This document shows positions 26,961 through 34,706 of a DNA stretch of 64,000 bases, in pieces. How positions within the stretch are numbered: the stretch's first letter is position 1; each line of letters starts with the position of its first letter. The notes beneath the pieces were generated by a model. The model worked only from the letters and a program-made list of their open reading frames with translations. It was not told the origin of the DNA and did no database searches. The position numbers and the translations under genes are program-made. Location: contig JAAYVF010000060.1 of NCBI GenBank assembly GCA_012517325.1, forward strand, positions 1 to 64,000, read 5' to 3'. The stretch is from Myxococcales bacterium (GTDB lineage: Bacteria > Lernaellota > Lernaellaia > Lernaellales > Lernaellaceae).

Positions 26961-28809
26961 GAACCGTCTTTCCCGTCGGCCGTTCGGCCGCCATCGACAA
27001 CGCCAGCTCGGCGACCCGTGTGCTGACCTCGCCCGGCGCCAGGAGCCGCCGCAATTCGCCGCACGCCTGCCGGACGGCTTCGCGTTCCGGCCCCTCCCGC
27101 AACGCCAGCACCGACTCGACGATGATTTCCGGTCGACACTCGTCCTGGATCAGTTCGCGGAACGCCGTTCGACCGAGAATGATATTCGCCAGACCGATTT
27201 TGTCCACCTGCACCACCCGCCGGGCGATCGCGTAATTGAGCGGGTGCCCGCGATAGACGATCACGTGCGGCAACCCGGCCAGCGCGGCTTCCAGCGTCGC
27301 GGTGCCGCTGGTGATGACGCCCAGATCGGCCCCGGCCAGCAGATCGTTGAAATCGCCGCGCGTGTAAGTGATTTCCACGCCGGCCGCCGCGAAAATCCCG
27401 CGCACCCAGCCTTCGTCCACCGTCGGCGCCAGCGGCACGGCGAATTGCAGCCGCGGCTCGCGTGCCGCCAACAGCCGCGCCGTCTCGGCCAACACCGGCG
27501 CCAGGTACTTGATTTCGTTTTTCCGGCTGCCGGGCGCCAGCACCGCCACGGGACGGTCGAGCGCCAGGCCGAACGCCTGCCGGGCTTCCTCGCGGGAAGC
27601 GTATTGCGGTCGGTTGATCTCCAGCAGCGGGTGGCCGAAATAGCTTACCGGCACGTGCCGCCGCTCGTAGAGGTCCTTTTCGAACGGTAGGGCCGGCACC
27701 AGGTGATCGATCCGATCGGCGATCGTCGCGATCCGCCCGGTGCGCCAGGCCCAAACCTGCGGGCTGATGTAGTACAGCACCGGAATGCCCCGGCCCTTCG
27801 CTTGATTGGCCAGCGCCAGGTTGAAGTCGGGCAGATCCAGGCAGACGAGCAGATCCGGCCGGTCGGCGTCCATCACCCGGAGCAACCCGAGGTAGATGCG
27901 TCGCAGGGCGAACAGGCCGGTCAGCACGCCGGTGAACCCGACGATCGCGATTTCCTCGGCCTTGCCGATCGGTCGCAGGCCCGCCGCGATCGTCCGCTCG
28001 CCGCCGACGCCGACGAACCGCGCCCCGGGCCGCAGCCGCCGCACCGCCGCGATCAGGTTCGCGGCATAGGCGTCGGCGCTGGCCTCGCCCGCCACCAGCA
28101 TCACCAACGGCTGACCGGGAGGCGAGACGGACGGACGCCGCCGGGCGGGCCGGCGCAGGCCCAGGCCGGTATACGGCCGCCACCAGGCCAGCAACACCAC
28201 CGAGTTCACCGCGCCGATCGCCCCGCCGACGAGCACGTCGAGCGGAAAATGCACGCCGACGTAAATCCGGCTCAGGCCCACCAGCGCCGCCGGGACAAGC
28301 AGCAGCCAGGACCACCAGCGGCGATACACGTAGATGAGCGCGGCGGCCGCGCCGAAGGCGGCGGCGGCATGGCCGCTCGGATATGACCGCCAGCCGTATT
28401 TCGGGCCGACGATGTGCAATTCGGCAAACCGGCCGGCGATCACCCGCGGATCGAGCGGCTGGAGCGGGATCGTCCAGCGCGGCAGCCAACCGAGCACCTG
28501 CGTCTTCACTGCCTCGGCCTCGATCGCGCCGAGGCCCGGGTCGTGCAGCGGGCGCGGCCGGGCGACCCACGATTTGATCAGGTGCACGAACCAGTTGCCC
28601 AGCAGCATGACGGCGGCGATGACGAGAAAATTTTTCGGAAAATTCTTGCGGTCGAAGAGATAGAGGCCCGCCAAACCCAGCAAGGTGATCAGCCAGCCCT
28701 GGCCCAGGTTCGTGAACAGGCCGAAAAACAAATCGAGGGGTGGCCGCGACCACCCCTCGTTGATGGAACAGAATAGGTAACGATCCAGACCGGCTAAATT
28801 TTCCAGCAC
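26950..28809 (-). CDS. lpxB: PAP2 phosphatase fused to lipid-A-disaccharide synthase (LpxB)
   Basis: 619 residues with two domains. Residues about 1-215 are a multi-helix PAP2-type phosphatase with the full catalytic signature: K79-x6-R86-P87, P144-SGH-147, and S180-R-x5-H187-x3-D191. Residues about 235-610 are a complete LpxB: MLVAGEASADAYAANL, YYISPQVWAWRTGRI, LPFEKDLYERRHVP, GSRKNEIKYL and SGTATLEAALAG. LpxB joins UDP-diacylglucosamine and lipid X at the cytoplasmic face of the membrane. The PAP2 half is usually periplasmic in such enzymes and could dephosphorylate lipid A (as LpxE does) or another lipid. The fusion is unusual. It overlaps msbA by 11 bases and is preceded by a porin-like gene. 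Confidence 0.93.
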   Translation of the reverse strand: MLENLAGLDRYLFCSINEGWSRPPLDLFFGLFTNLGQGWLITLLGLAGLYLFDRKNFPKNFLVIAAVMLLGNWFVHLIKSWVARPRPLHDPGLGAIEAEAVKTQVLGWLPRWTIPLQPLDPRVIAGRFAELHIVGPKYGWRSYPSGHAAAAFGAAAALIYVYRRWWSWLLLVPAALVGLSRIYVGVHFPLDVLVGGAIGAVNSVVLLAWWRPYTGLGLRRPARRRPSVSPPGQPLVMLVAGEASADAYAANLIAAVRRLRPGARFVGVGGERTIAAGLRPIGKAEEIAIVGFTGVLTGLFALRRIYLGLLRVMDADRPDLLVCLDLPDFNLALANQAKGRGIPVLYYISPQVWAWRTGRIATIADRIDHLVPALPFEKDLYERRHVPVSYFGHPLLEINRPQYASREEARQAFGLALDRPVAVLAPGSRKNEIKYLAPVLAETARLLAAREPRLQFAVPLAPTVDEGWVRGIFAAAGVEITYTRGDFNDLLAGADLGVITSGTATLEAALAGLPHVIVYRGHPLNYAIARRVVQVDKIGLANIILGRTAFRELIQDECRPEIIVESVLALREGPEREAVRQACGELRRLLAPGEVSTRVAELALSMAAERPTGKTVHGE

Positions 28810-28810
28810 G

Positions 28811-30469
28811 TCACCAAACCAGTTTCCATTCGAAGTAGACCTGCGCGGCGTCGTGGGCGTCCGGGCGGAAATATTCGCCCGTCATGAACAGGTGGCCGCC
28901 GTAAATGGAAAAGACGACATTGTTGCTGAACAGGTAATCGACGCGCGCGTCCATTTCCCAGCCGATTTCCGCGTCGTCCGTTTCCGGGTTCGGCCGCGCG
29001 GCGCGAAGATAGCCCCAACTCACGTAATAGTGGTGGTTGTCCTGGAAGCCCAGATCGGCGCCGAGATTGGCGAAAATCGTGTTTTCCAGGCCGCCCGTGC
29101 CCCAGTTGTCGCGCAGGTGGCCGGGGACGCCGGCGCCCGGCGCCAGATGCTCGTACACCGAGAAGTAGCCGCGCTGGATGTATTCGTCCATGTATTCGTC
29201 GCGGATGCCGAAATCGTTGTCCGGCGCGAAAAAGCCCTCGTAGTCGACGGTTTTCGGATCGTCGCCCGAGCCGTAGCCCAGCGAAAGCGCGACGGTGTCC
29301 TTGTCATCGATTTTATAATCGGTCTTCAAAAACGCCGCGTTGCCCTTGAAATTGATGTCTTCCACGTCAGGCACGTCGTCGTTGGCGATGATCCGCCCGA
29401 ACTGCTGATCGATTTCGGCGTTGACGGTCACCGGGCCGAACCGGCCGACGTAGTTCGCGCCGACATCCCACTGCTGGCTGTCCTGGCTCGTGTACTTTTC
29501 CTGGGTGAAGGCCGGCAATTTGAACAAGGGGCTGTCGGGATCGGGGCGGTTGGGATACCGCGTGACTTTCCAGTCGTTGGCCCAACCGAAAACCGACAGG
29601 AAGTGGTCGTCGGTCATCCGGCTGTTGATCCAGCCGAAGAAGGTGTCCTCGTCGTCGTTGGTGCGCATGCTCATTTCATAATTTTCGCCCTCGTACTGGC
29701 GCACCGCGCCCGCTCCGAATTCCAGCCATTTCGGGCCGAAATAGGTGTACGCGCCGTCGTGCTCGTTGCCCATGATCAGGCGGTTGCCGAGGTTGACCGG
29801 CATGTGGCCGAAAACGAGGTACATCGGAATCGGGTCGAGGTTGATCCGCGTGTAGAGTTCGCGGAAAAACAGATCGACCTGGTCGAACTTCTGCTGATGG
29901 CGGGCGGTATAACCCAGCACCGGCGCGTGCGAACCCCAAACGATGTCGCCGAGTTGCAGCATGATGATCAAATCGGCGGTCGAACCGAAGTTGAACACGG
30001 TCCGCATCTGGAAGCGCTGGTCCCACCAGCCGTAATCGTTCGCCAAGGTCGATTTCGGGTTGTAGGCATAGACCCGCTCGCCGGCGAAATTCGTGTAACC
30101 GTTCAGCGTGTTGGCCTCGACCAGCGCGCGGCTGCGGAACTCGCCGTGGCAGGTGACGTACCAGCCGTTGGGCAGCGCGAAGCCCTCGCGGTCCTTTTCC
30201 CAGTCGAGCTTGCCGATCCGCGCCGGCTTGGGATTGGGGTTGTCGAGGCGCTTTTCGAGTTCCTGGATCTGCTTTTCCAGTTCGGCGATTTTGGCCGCCA
30301 GTTGCGGATCGCCCGGCACGGCCGGCGGCACGGGCGGCGGCACCGGCGTCGCCGCCGGCGGATTGTCGCCGCCTTCCTGCCCCTGGCTGCCGCCGCTGTC
30401 CTCGGCCCAGGCCGGAAGGGTAAAGCCGATCGCCACCATCAATACGATTAGCCACCAACCGTAGCGCAT
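28811..30469 (-). CDS. Porin-like outer-membrane protein (alginate-export-like)
   Basis: 552 residues from the second of two adjacent ATGs; GGGAG lies 6 bases before it and only 3 bases before the first. The signal peptide ends at PAWAEDSG. Then come a Pro-rich segment, a short coiled coil (AAKIAELEKQIQELEKRLDN, like OprB or S-layer porins) and a beta barrel ending in FEWKLVW, with a terminal aromatic. The barrel (LIIMLQLGDIVWGSH, GNRLIMGNEHDGAYTYFGPK) resembles the AlgE/alginate-export-like family. Its location between lpxI and the PAP2-lpxB gene is not usual. The transported substrate is unknown. Confidence 0.85.
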   Translation of the reverse strand: MRYGWWLIVLMVAIGFTLPAWAEDSGGSQGQEGGDNPPAATPVPPPVPPAVPGDPQLAAKIAELEKQIQELEKRLDNPNPKPARIGKLDWEKDREGFALPNGWYVTCHGEFRSRALVEANTLNGYTNFAGERVYAYNPKSTLANDYGWWDQRFQMRTVFNFGSTADLIIMLQLGDIVWGSHAPVLGYTARHQQKFDQVDLFFRELYTRINLDPIPMYLVFGHMPVNLGNRLIMGNEHDGAYTYFGPKWLEFGAGAVRQYEGENYEMSMRTNDDEDTFFGWINSRMTDDHFLSVFGWANDWKVTRYPNRPDPDSPLFKLPAFTQEKYTSQDSQQWDVGANYVGRFGPVTVNAEIDQQFGRIIANDDVPDVEDINFKGNAAFLKTDYKIDDKDTVALSLGYGSGDDPKTVDYEGFFAPDNDFGIRDEYMDEYIQRGYFSVYEHLAPGAGVPGHLRDNWGTGGLENTIFANLGADLGFQDNHHYYVSWGYLRAARPNPETDDAEIGWEMDARVDYLFSNNVVFSIYGGHLFMTGEYFRPDAHDAAQVYFEWKLVW

Positions 30470-30485
30470 CATCGTCTCCCGCCGC

Positions 30486-31307
30486 TTATCGCCGGCGCGT
30501 CACGCCGACGATCGAAATGTTCAAGCGCGCGGCTTCCGCGCGGCAGATTTCCTGGTCCAGCCACAAGGTCCAGCCGGCTTCCAGCGCCAGGCAGGACGCG
30601 CCGGCTTTGCCCATCTGGCGCAGTGTCGCCGGTCCGACGGCCGGCACGTCGAACCGCGTATCCTGCCGGCTACGCGCGGCTTTGCAGATCACCTGCCCCT
30701 TGCCCGCCAATCGCGCGGCCCGCCGGATGCAGGCGTCGGTATGCTCGAACGCCTCGACGGCGACCACCACGCCCTGCTTGACCGCGACGGTCTGGCCGAT
30801 GTCGTAATCGGCCACCACCGAGGCGACCGAAAATCCCAGCGCGATATCCGCCGCGATCCGCTCGCTCGGCACGGGCCCGGCGAGGTGCCCTTCCGGCGCA
30901 AGCAGCGACGAGAGCACGTCGGTCTGCCGGGCCACGTGCATGTCGTGGCTTTCGAAAATGTCCGCGACCGCGGCGAAAATCGACGAATCCTGGCGGCCGG
31001 CCATCGTGGCCAGCACTTCCAGGGCCAGGGCGTCGAATTCGATCTCGGCGAAGTTCAGCTTTTTTTCGACCTTGCCGACCACCAGCACCTCGGCGACGCC
31101 GTGTTGCCGGTAGAAATCGACGATCGCGCCGACCTTGCCCAGGCTCAGCGTCGTGCCGGCGGCGCAATGCCGTAACAGGCCTTTCTGGCCGGTTTCGGCC
31201 AGTTGCAGGCCGACGACGGGCCGGCCGGCGGCCGCGACGGCTTGCGCGGCCAGAATGGGCAGCCGGCCGCCGCCGGCGAGCAACCCGAGGGGCGCCGGTT
31301 GTTTCAT
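30486..31307 (-). CDS. lpxI: UDP-2,3-diacylglucosamine pyrophosphatase LpxI
   Basis: 273 residues, the normal length. The N-terminal LGLLAGGGRLPILAAQAVAA is the nucleotide-binding domain. Family segments KVGAIVDFYRQHGVAEVLVVGKV, DDxxx-like KAARSRQDTRFDVPAVGPAT and the ending LNISIVGV also match the DUF1009/LpxI family. It hydrolyses UDP-2,3-diacylglucosamine to lipid X, replacing LpxH in alpha- and deltaproteobacteria and some others. It follows the Gfo/Idh gene by one base and is the step before LpxB. Confidence 0.95.
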   Translation of the reverse strand: MKQPAPLGLLAGGGRLPILAAQAVAAAGRPVVGLQLAETGQKGLLRHCAAGTTLSLGKVGAIVDFYRQHGVAEVLVVGKVEKKLNFAEIEFDALALEVLATMAGRQDSSIFAAVADIFESHDMHVARQTDVLSSLLAPEGHLAGPVPSERIAADIALGFSVASVVADYDIGQTVAVKQGVVVAVEAFEHTDACIRRAARLAGKGQVICKAARSRQDTRFDVPAVGPATLRQMGKAGASCLALEAGWTLWLDQEICRAEAARLNISIVGVTRRR

Positions 31308-31308
31308 G

Positions 31309-32274
31309 CTAACGGCCCCGCAGAATCTGCAAAACCTGCAACGACATGTTGAGGCTGCGCAGTTCGTTTTCGACGCTCACCAGCCGTTCGCCGTTGCCCT
31401 GCACGTTGTCGAGAAAATGCATGATCTCGAACTTGAGCGGGTTGCCCTTGTGCACGTAAACGCGCTCCAGGATGCTTTCCTGGCGGTACTTCAAGTGACT
31501 GGGCGTCATCTGGTAGCTGCTGGACGCGCGGCGGTGGATCTGGATGTCCTGGTTCGCGTAGTCGAGCATGATGAAGGCGTCTTTCTGGTGCACGGTCAGC
31601 GTCCGGGTTTTTTCCTCGGTGACGCGACTGGCCAGCAGGGTCGCCAGGGTGCCGGATTCGAACTCGAGTTGCAGCGTGACCAGATCCTCGTAATCGCTGC
31701 ACACCTTGCGGCCGAACACCTGGATGTCGCGGACCGGCTTGTCGACCAGATTCAGCACGATGTCGATGTCGTGGATCATCAGGTCCATCACCACGCCGAC
31801 CTCGACGCTGCGGCCCGTCCACGGCCCGATCCGGCGGCTTTCGACCAGATACGGATCGAAGACGATCTTTTTCAGTTCCTGCACCGCGCCGTTGAAACGC
31901 TCGACGTGACCGATGTGCAACACCAGGTTGCGCCGGGCGGCGATGGCGAACAATTCCTCGGCCTGTTTAAGGTCGGGGCACATCGGCTTTTCCAGCAGCA
32001 CGTGAATGTCGTGTTCGAGGAAATCCTTGGTCACCGCGTAGTGCAGTTCGGTCGGCACGGCGATCGAGACGACGTCGACCTTGCCGAACAATTCGCGGTA
32101 GTCCGTGAAGGCTTGCAATTCGAACGGCGCCGCGGCCTGCTCGGCTTTGGCGGGGTCGTTGTCGCACACGCCGACGATTTCCACCTGATGCAATTCGCTG
32201 TAGGCGCCGACATGGTAACGGCCCATGTGGCCCACGCCGACGATGCCGGCGCGGATTTGCTTGACGTGATTCAA
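31309..32274 (-). CDS. Gfo/Idh/MocA family oxidoreductase
   Basis: 321 residues. The N-terminal Rossmann fold has GIVGVGHMGRYHVGAYSEL (GxGxxG) and VSIAVPTELHYAVT; the EKPMCPDLKQAEEL segment carries the conserved EKP. The C-terminal alpha/beta domain is standard. Its ATG overlaps the lpxA stop by four bases. A GnnA-type oxidoreductase located by lpxA makes the 3-keto sugar for 3-amino lipid A precursors in some bacteria, so this may be GnnA-like. The partner aminotransferase GnnB is not next to it, so the substrate remains uncertain. Confidence 0.9.
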   Translation of the reverse strand: MNHVKQIRAGIVGVGHMGRYHVGAYSELHQVEIVGVCDNDPAKAEQAAAPFELQAFTDYRELFGKVDVVSIAVPTELHYAVTKDFLEHDIHVLLEKPMCPDLKQAEELFAIAARRNLVLHIGHVERFNGAVQELKKIVFDPYLVESRRIGPWTGRSVEVGVVMDLMIHDIDIVLNLVDKPVRDIQVFGRKVCSDYEDLVTLQLEFESGTLATLLASRVTEEKTRTLTVHQKDAFIMLDYANQDIQIHRRASSSYQMTPSHLKYRQESILERVYVHKGNPLKFEIMHFLDNVQGNGERLVSVENELRSLNMSLQVLQILRGR

Positions 32275-33056
32275 TTCTCTTTCCTCCTGGCGATGCCGCG
32301 CTTGCTGCCGGCGACGAATTCGAGCACGTGTTCGACCTCGGGCAGCGACGGCACCTCGGCGCGGATTTTCTCCAGCGCGTTGGGCAGACTCAGCTTGAGC
32401 AGAAACAGAATGCGATAGACTTCGTGCAGCGCCTCGCGGGCTTCCGCGCTAACGCCGTTGCGTTGCATGCCGATGACGTTCAGGCCCCGCGGCCGCGCCG
32501 GAATGCCCTGGACGATGGCGTAGGGCACGATGTCCTGTCCGGCCAGCGCGCCGCCGCCGAGCATCGCCATCGTGCCGATGCGCACGCCCTGGTGCGCGCC
32601 GGAAAACGCGGCGAGCAGGGCGCGGTCCTCGACGGTGCAGTGACCCGCCAGGCCGGCGTAGTTGGTCATGATGACCCGGTTGCCGACGTGGCAGTCGTGG
32701 CCGACGTGGGTGTAGGCCATGAAATAGTTGTGGTCGCCGATGACCGTGGTCAGCGACGGGTTGCTGGCCCGGTGCAGGGTGACGTACTCGCCGATCCAGT
32801 TGCCGTTGCCGACGCGCAGCTCGGTCTTGGCGCCCCGGTAATCGAGATGCTGCGGATCGCCGCCCAGGATCGCGCCGGGCAGCAGGTTGTTGTCGGCGCC
32901 GAGGGTCGTCCAGCGGCGCACCATGGCCCGCGTCTGCAGGACCGTGCGCGGACCGATGACCGTTTCGCCTTCGACGATACAGAAGGGGCCGATTTCAACG
33001 TCTTCCCCCAAATCGGCGCTGGGGTCCACGATTGCGGTGGGATGAATGCGAATCAC
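32271..33056 (-). CDS. lpxA: UDP-N-acetylglucosamine O-acyltransferase
   Basis: 261 residues, the usual length. A left-handed beta-helix of hexapeptide repeats (DPSADLGEDVEIGPFCIVEG at the start) carries the catalytic His in YTHVGHDCHVGNRVIMTNYA, followed by the LAGHCTVEDRALL stretch. The helical C terminus (NGVSAEAREALHEVYRILFL) is family-typical. It starts lipid A synthesis by adding a 3-hydroxyacyl chain from ACP to the sugar. It lies 3 bases after the lpxD stop, with no fabZ between. Confidence 0.97.
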   Translation of the reverse strand: MIRIHPTAIVDPSADLGEDVEIGPFCIVEGETVIGPRTVLQTRAMVRRWTTLGADNNLLPGAILGGDPQHLDYRGAKTELRVGNGNWIGEYVTLHRASNPSLTTVIGDHNYFMAYTHVGHDCHVGNRVIMTNYAGLAGHCTVEDRALLAAFSGAHQGVRIGTMAMLGGGALAGQDIVPYAIVQGIPARPRGLNVIGMQRNGVSAEAREALHEVYRILFLLKLSLPNALEKIRAEVPSLPEVEHVLEFVAGSKRGIARRKEN

Positions 33057-33059
33057 GGG

Positions 33060-34079
33060 TTACTGCTCACTTTCCAGCGCGGCAACGCGCTCCTTCAATC
33101 GCTGCAATTCACGCAAGGCCTCGGGAAGCCGGCCCAGCGCGACCATTTCGCGTTTCCAAGCCATGTGATGTTTGGCGGGAATGCCGCCGACCATGGCGTC
33201 GGCGGGCAAATCCCGCATCACCCCCGCGTTGGCCCCGACCACGCTGCCGCGGCCGATGCGGATGTGGGGGATGACGGCGGCGCGCGCCGCCAGGATGACG
33301 TCGTCGCCGACGACCACCGACCCGGCGAGGCCCGTCTGCGAGACGACCAGGCACCGCCGGCCGATCAGGCAGTTGTGGGCGATCTGCACCAGGTTGTCGA
33401 TCTTGGTGCCGGCGCCGATCACCGTGCGGCCGAAAGTGGCGCGATCGATGCAACTGTTGGCGCCGATCTCGACGTCGTCCTCGATCACGACAAGGCCCTT
33501 CTGCGGCACCTTGACCTGCACGTCGCCCTGCCGGAAATAGCCGAAGCCGTCCGCGCCGATCGACACGTTGTGATGGCAGATCACCCGGTCGCCCAGCCGG
33601 CAGCGTTCGCCGATCCGCGTTCCCGGATGCAAGCGGCAACCGCCGCCGACGCTAGCGCCGGGGCCGATGTAAACCTGCGGCATCACCACGGTGCGCGGCC
33701 CGATTTCCGCCCCCGGACCGACGTAGGCGAACGCGCCGACCGTCGCCTCGGGCGAAACCCGCGCCGTCGGATCGACCAGGGCCAGCGGCGAGACGCCCGG
33801 CGCCTCGGCCGTTTCCGGCGTCAGGGCCAGGGCCGTTTGCACGGCGGCGAGGCGCGGATCGGCCACCACGATTTGCGTCACGGGTTGATCGGGGAAATAG
33901 GCCGCGGTCAGCACGACCGCCGGGTTTTTACCGGCCAGCCGCGCCCAATACTTGGGGTCGTCGACAAACGTCGCTTCATCGTCGCGAACGTCGTCCGCCT
34001 GGGCGATGCCGCGAATCTCGCGATCGGTTTCGCCATGCACCCGACCGCCGACCAGTTTCGCCAAATCCAGCAGCTTCAA
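33060..34079 (-). CDS. lpxD: UDP-3-O-acylglucosamine N-acyltransferase
   Basis: 339 residues. An N-terminal uridine-binding domain (residues about 1-100, DDVRDDEATFVDDPKYW) is followed by hexapeptide repeats and a C-terminal helix. The catalytic His is in IAHNCLIGRRCLVVSQTGLA, the usual position. The enzyme adds the second acyl chain to the amine at C2 of the precursor. It is directly ahead of lpxA in a run with skp and bamA. Confidence 0.97.
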   Translation of the reverse strand: MKLLDLAKLVGGRVHGETDREIRGIAQADDVRDDEATFVDDPKYWARLAGKNPAVVLTAAYFPDQPVTQIVVADPRLAAVQTALALTPETAEAPGVSPLALVDPTARVSPEATVGAFAYVGPGAEIGPRTVVMPQVYIGPGASVGGGCRLHPGTRIGERCRLGDRVICHHNVSIGADGFGYFRQGDVQVKVPQKGLVVIEDDVEIGANSCIDRATFGRTVIGAGTKIDNLVQIAHNCLIGRRCLVVSQTGLAGSVVVGDDVILAARAAVIPHIRIGRGSVVGANAGVMRDLPADAMVGGIPAKHHMAWKREMVALGRLPEALRELQRLKERVAALESEQ

Positions 34080-34169
34080 GGGTTTCTCCCGTATACGGCG
34101 GGCGCGGCGCGCCCCACCGCGTTCGGGTCGGCGACGCCGCCGGCCGCGGCCGGACCGCCGTCACCCGGT

Positions 34170-34691
34170 CTACTGGTTCATCTGCCGAATGATCTGGTCG
34201 GTCAGATCGACCGAGGACGCGCCGTACAACACGACCGATCCTTCCGTCATGACGTCTTCGACCTTGAGCAACACCAGATCGTAGCCATTGGCCACGGCGA
34301 GTTTCGACGAAATATCCTTCACCTGGGCGATCACCTTTTTGAACAACTCCAGCTTCGCCGATTCCAGGTCGTAGCCGGCCTTTTGCTGCAACTGGTAGTA
34401 TTCGCCCATCTTGGTCTGCAGTTCCTCGTACTTCGCCTTTTTGGCGGCCTCGGAAAGGGCGGCCTCGCTCTTTTGGAGCTGATCGCGCAGCGTAATGACC
34501 TCGAGTTCCTTTTTCTTCACCTCGATTTTCAATTCGTCGGTGCGGGCGGCGATCTGCTTGCTGATTTCCTTGCCCATCTTGGTCAGATCGAGCACTTTTT
34601 GCAGATCGACGAAACCGACCTTACCGGCGAAGGCCGGCGCCGCGGCCAACACGACCGCCAGACAAATGACCGCTACCGTTATCCTGCGCAT
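34170..34691 (-). CDS. skp: Periplasmic chaperone Skp/OmpH
   Basis: 173 residues from an ATG with GAGAGGAG 8 bases upstream; a GTG nine bases earlier lies inside that site. Signal peptide (1-23, cut after AAPAFA) is followed by KVGFVDLQKVLDLTKMGKEI and a long charged helical hairpin rich in Lys and Glu, the tentacle of Skp. It holds unfolded outer-membrane proteins on their way to BamA. The neighbouring bamA and lpxD are the common partners of this gene. Confidence 0.93.
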   Translation of the reverse strand: MRRITVAVICLAVVLAAAPAFAGKVGFVDLQKVLDLTKMGKEISKQIAARTDELKIEVKKKELEVITLRDQLQKSEAALSEAAKKAKYEELQTKMGEYYQLQQKAGYDLESAKLELFKKVIAQVKDISSKLAVANGYDLVLLKVEDVMTEGSVVLYGASSVDLTDQIIRQMNQ

Positions 34692-34706
34692 GAGGACCAC
34701 TCCTCT

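Noticed and set aside
28853-30451. Plus-strand frame of 532 residues opposite the porin-like gene
   Set aside because: Antisense to a gene with signal peptide, coiled coil and barrel. It has no start signals.
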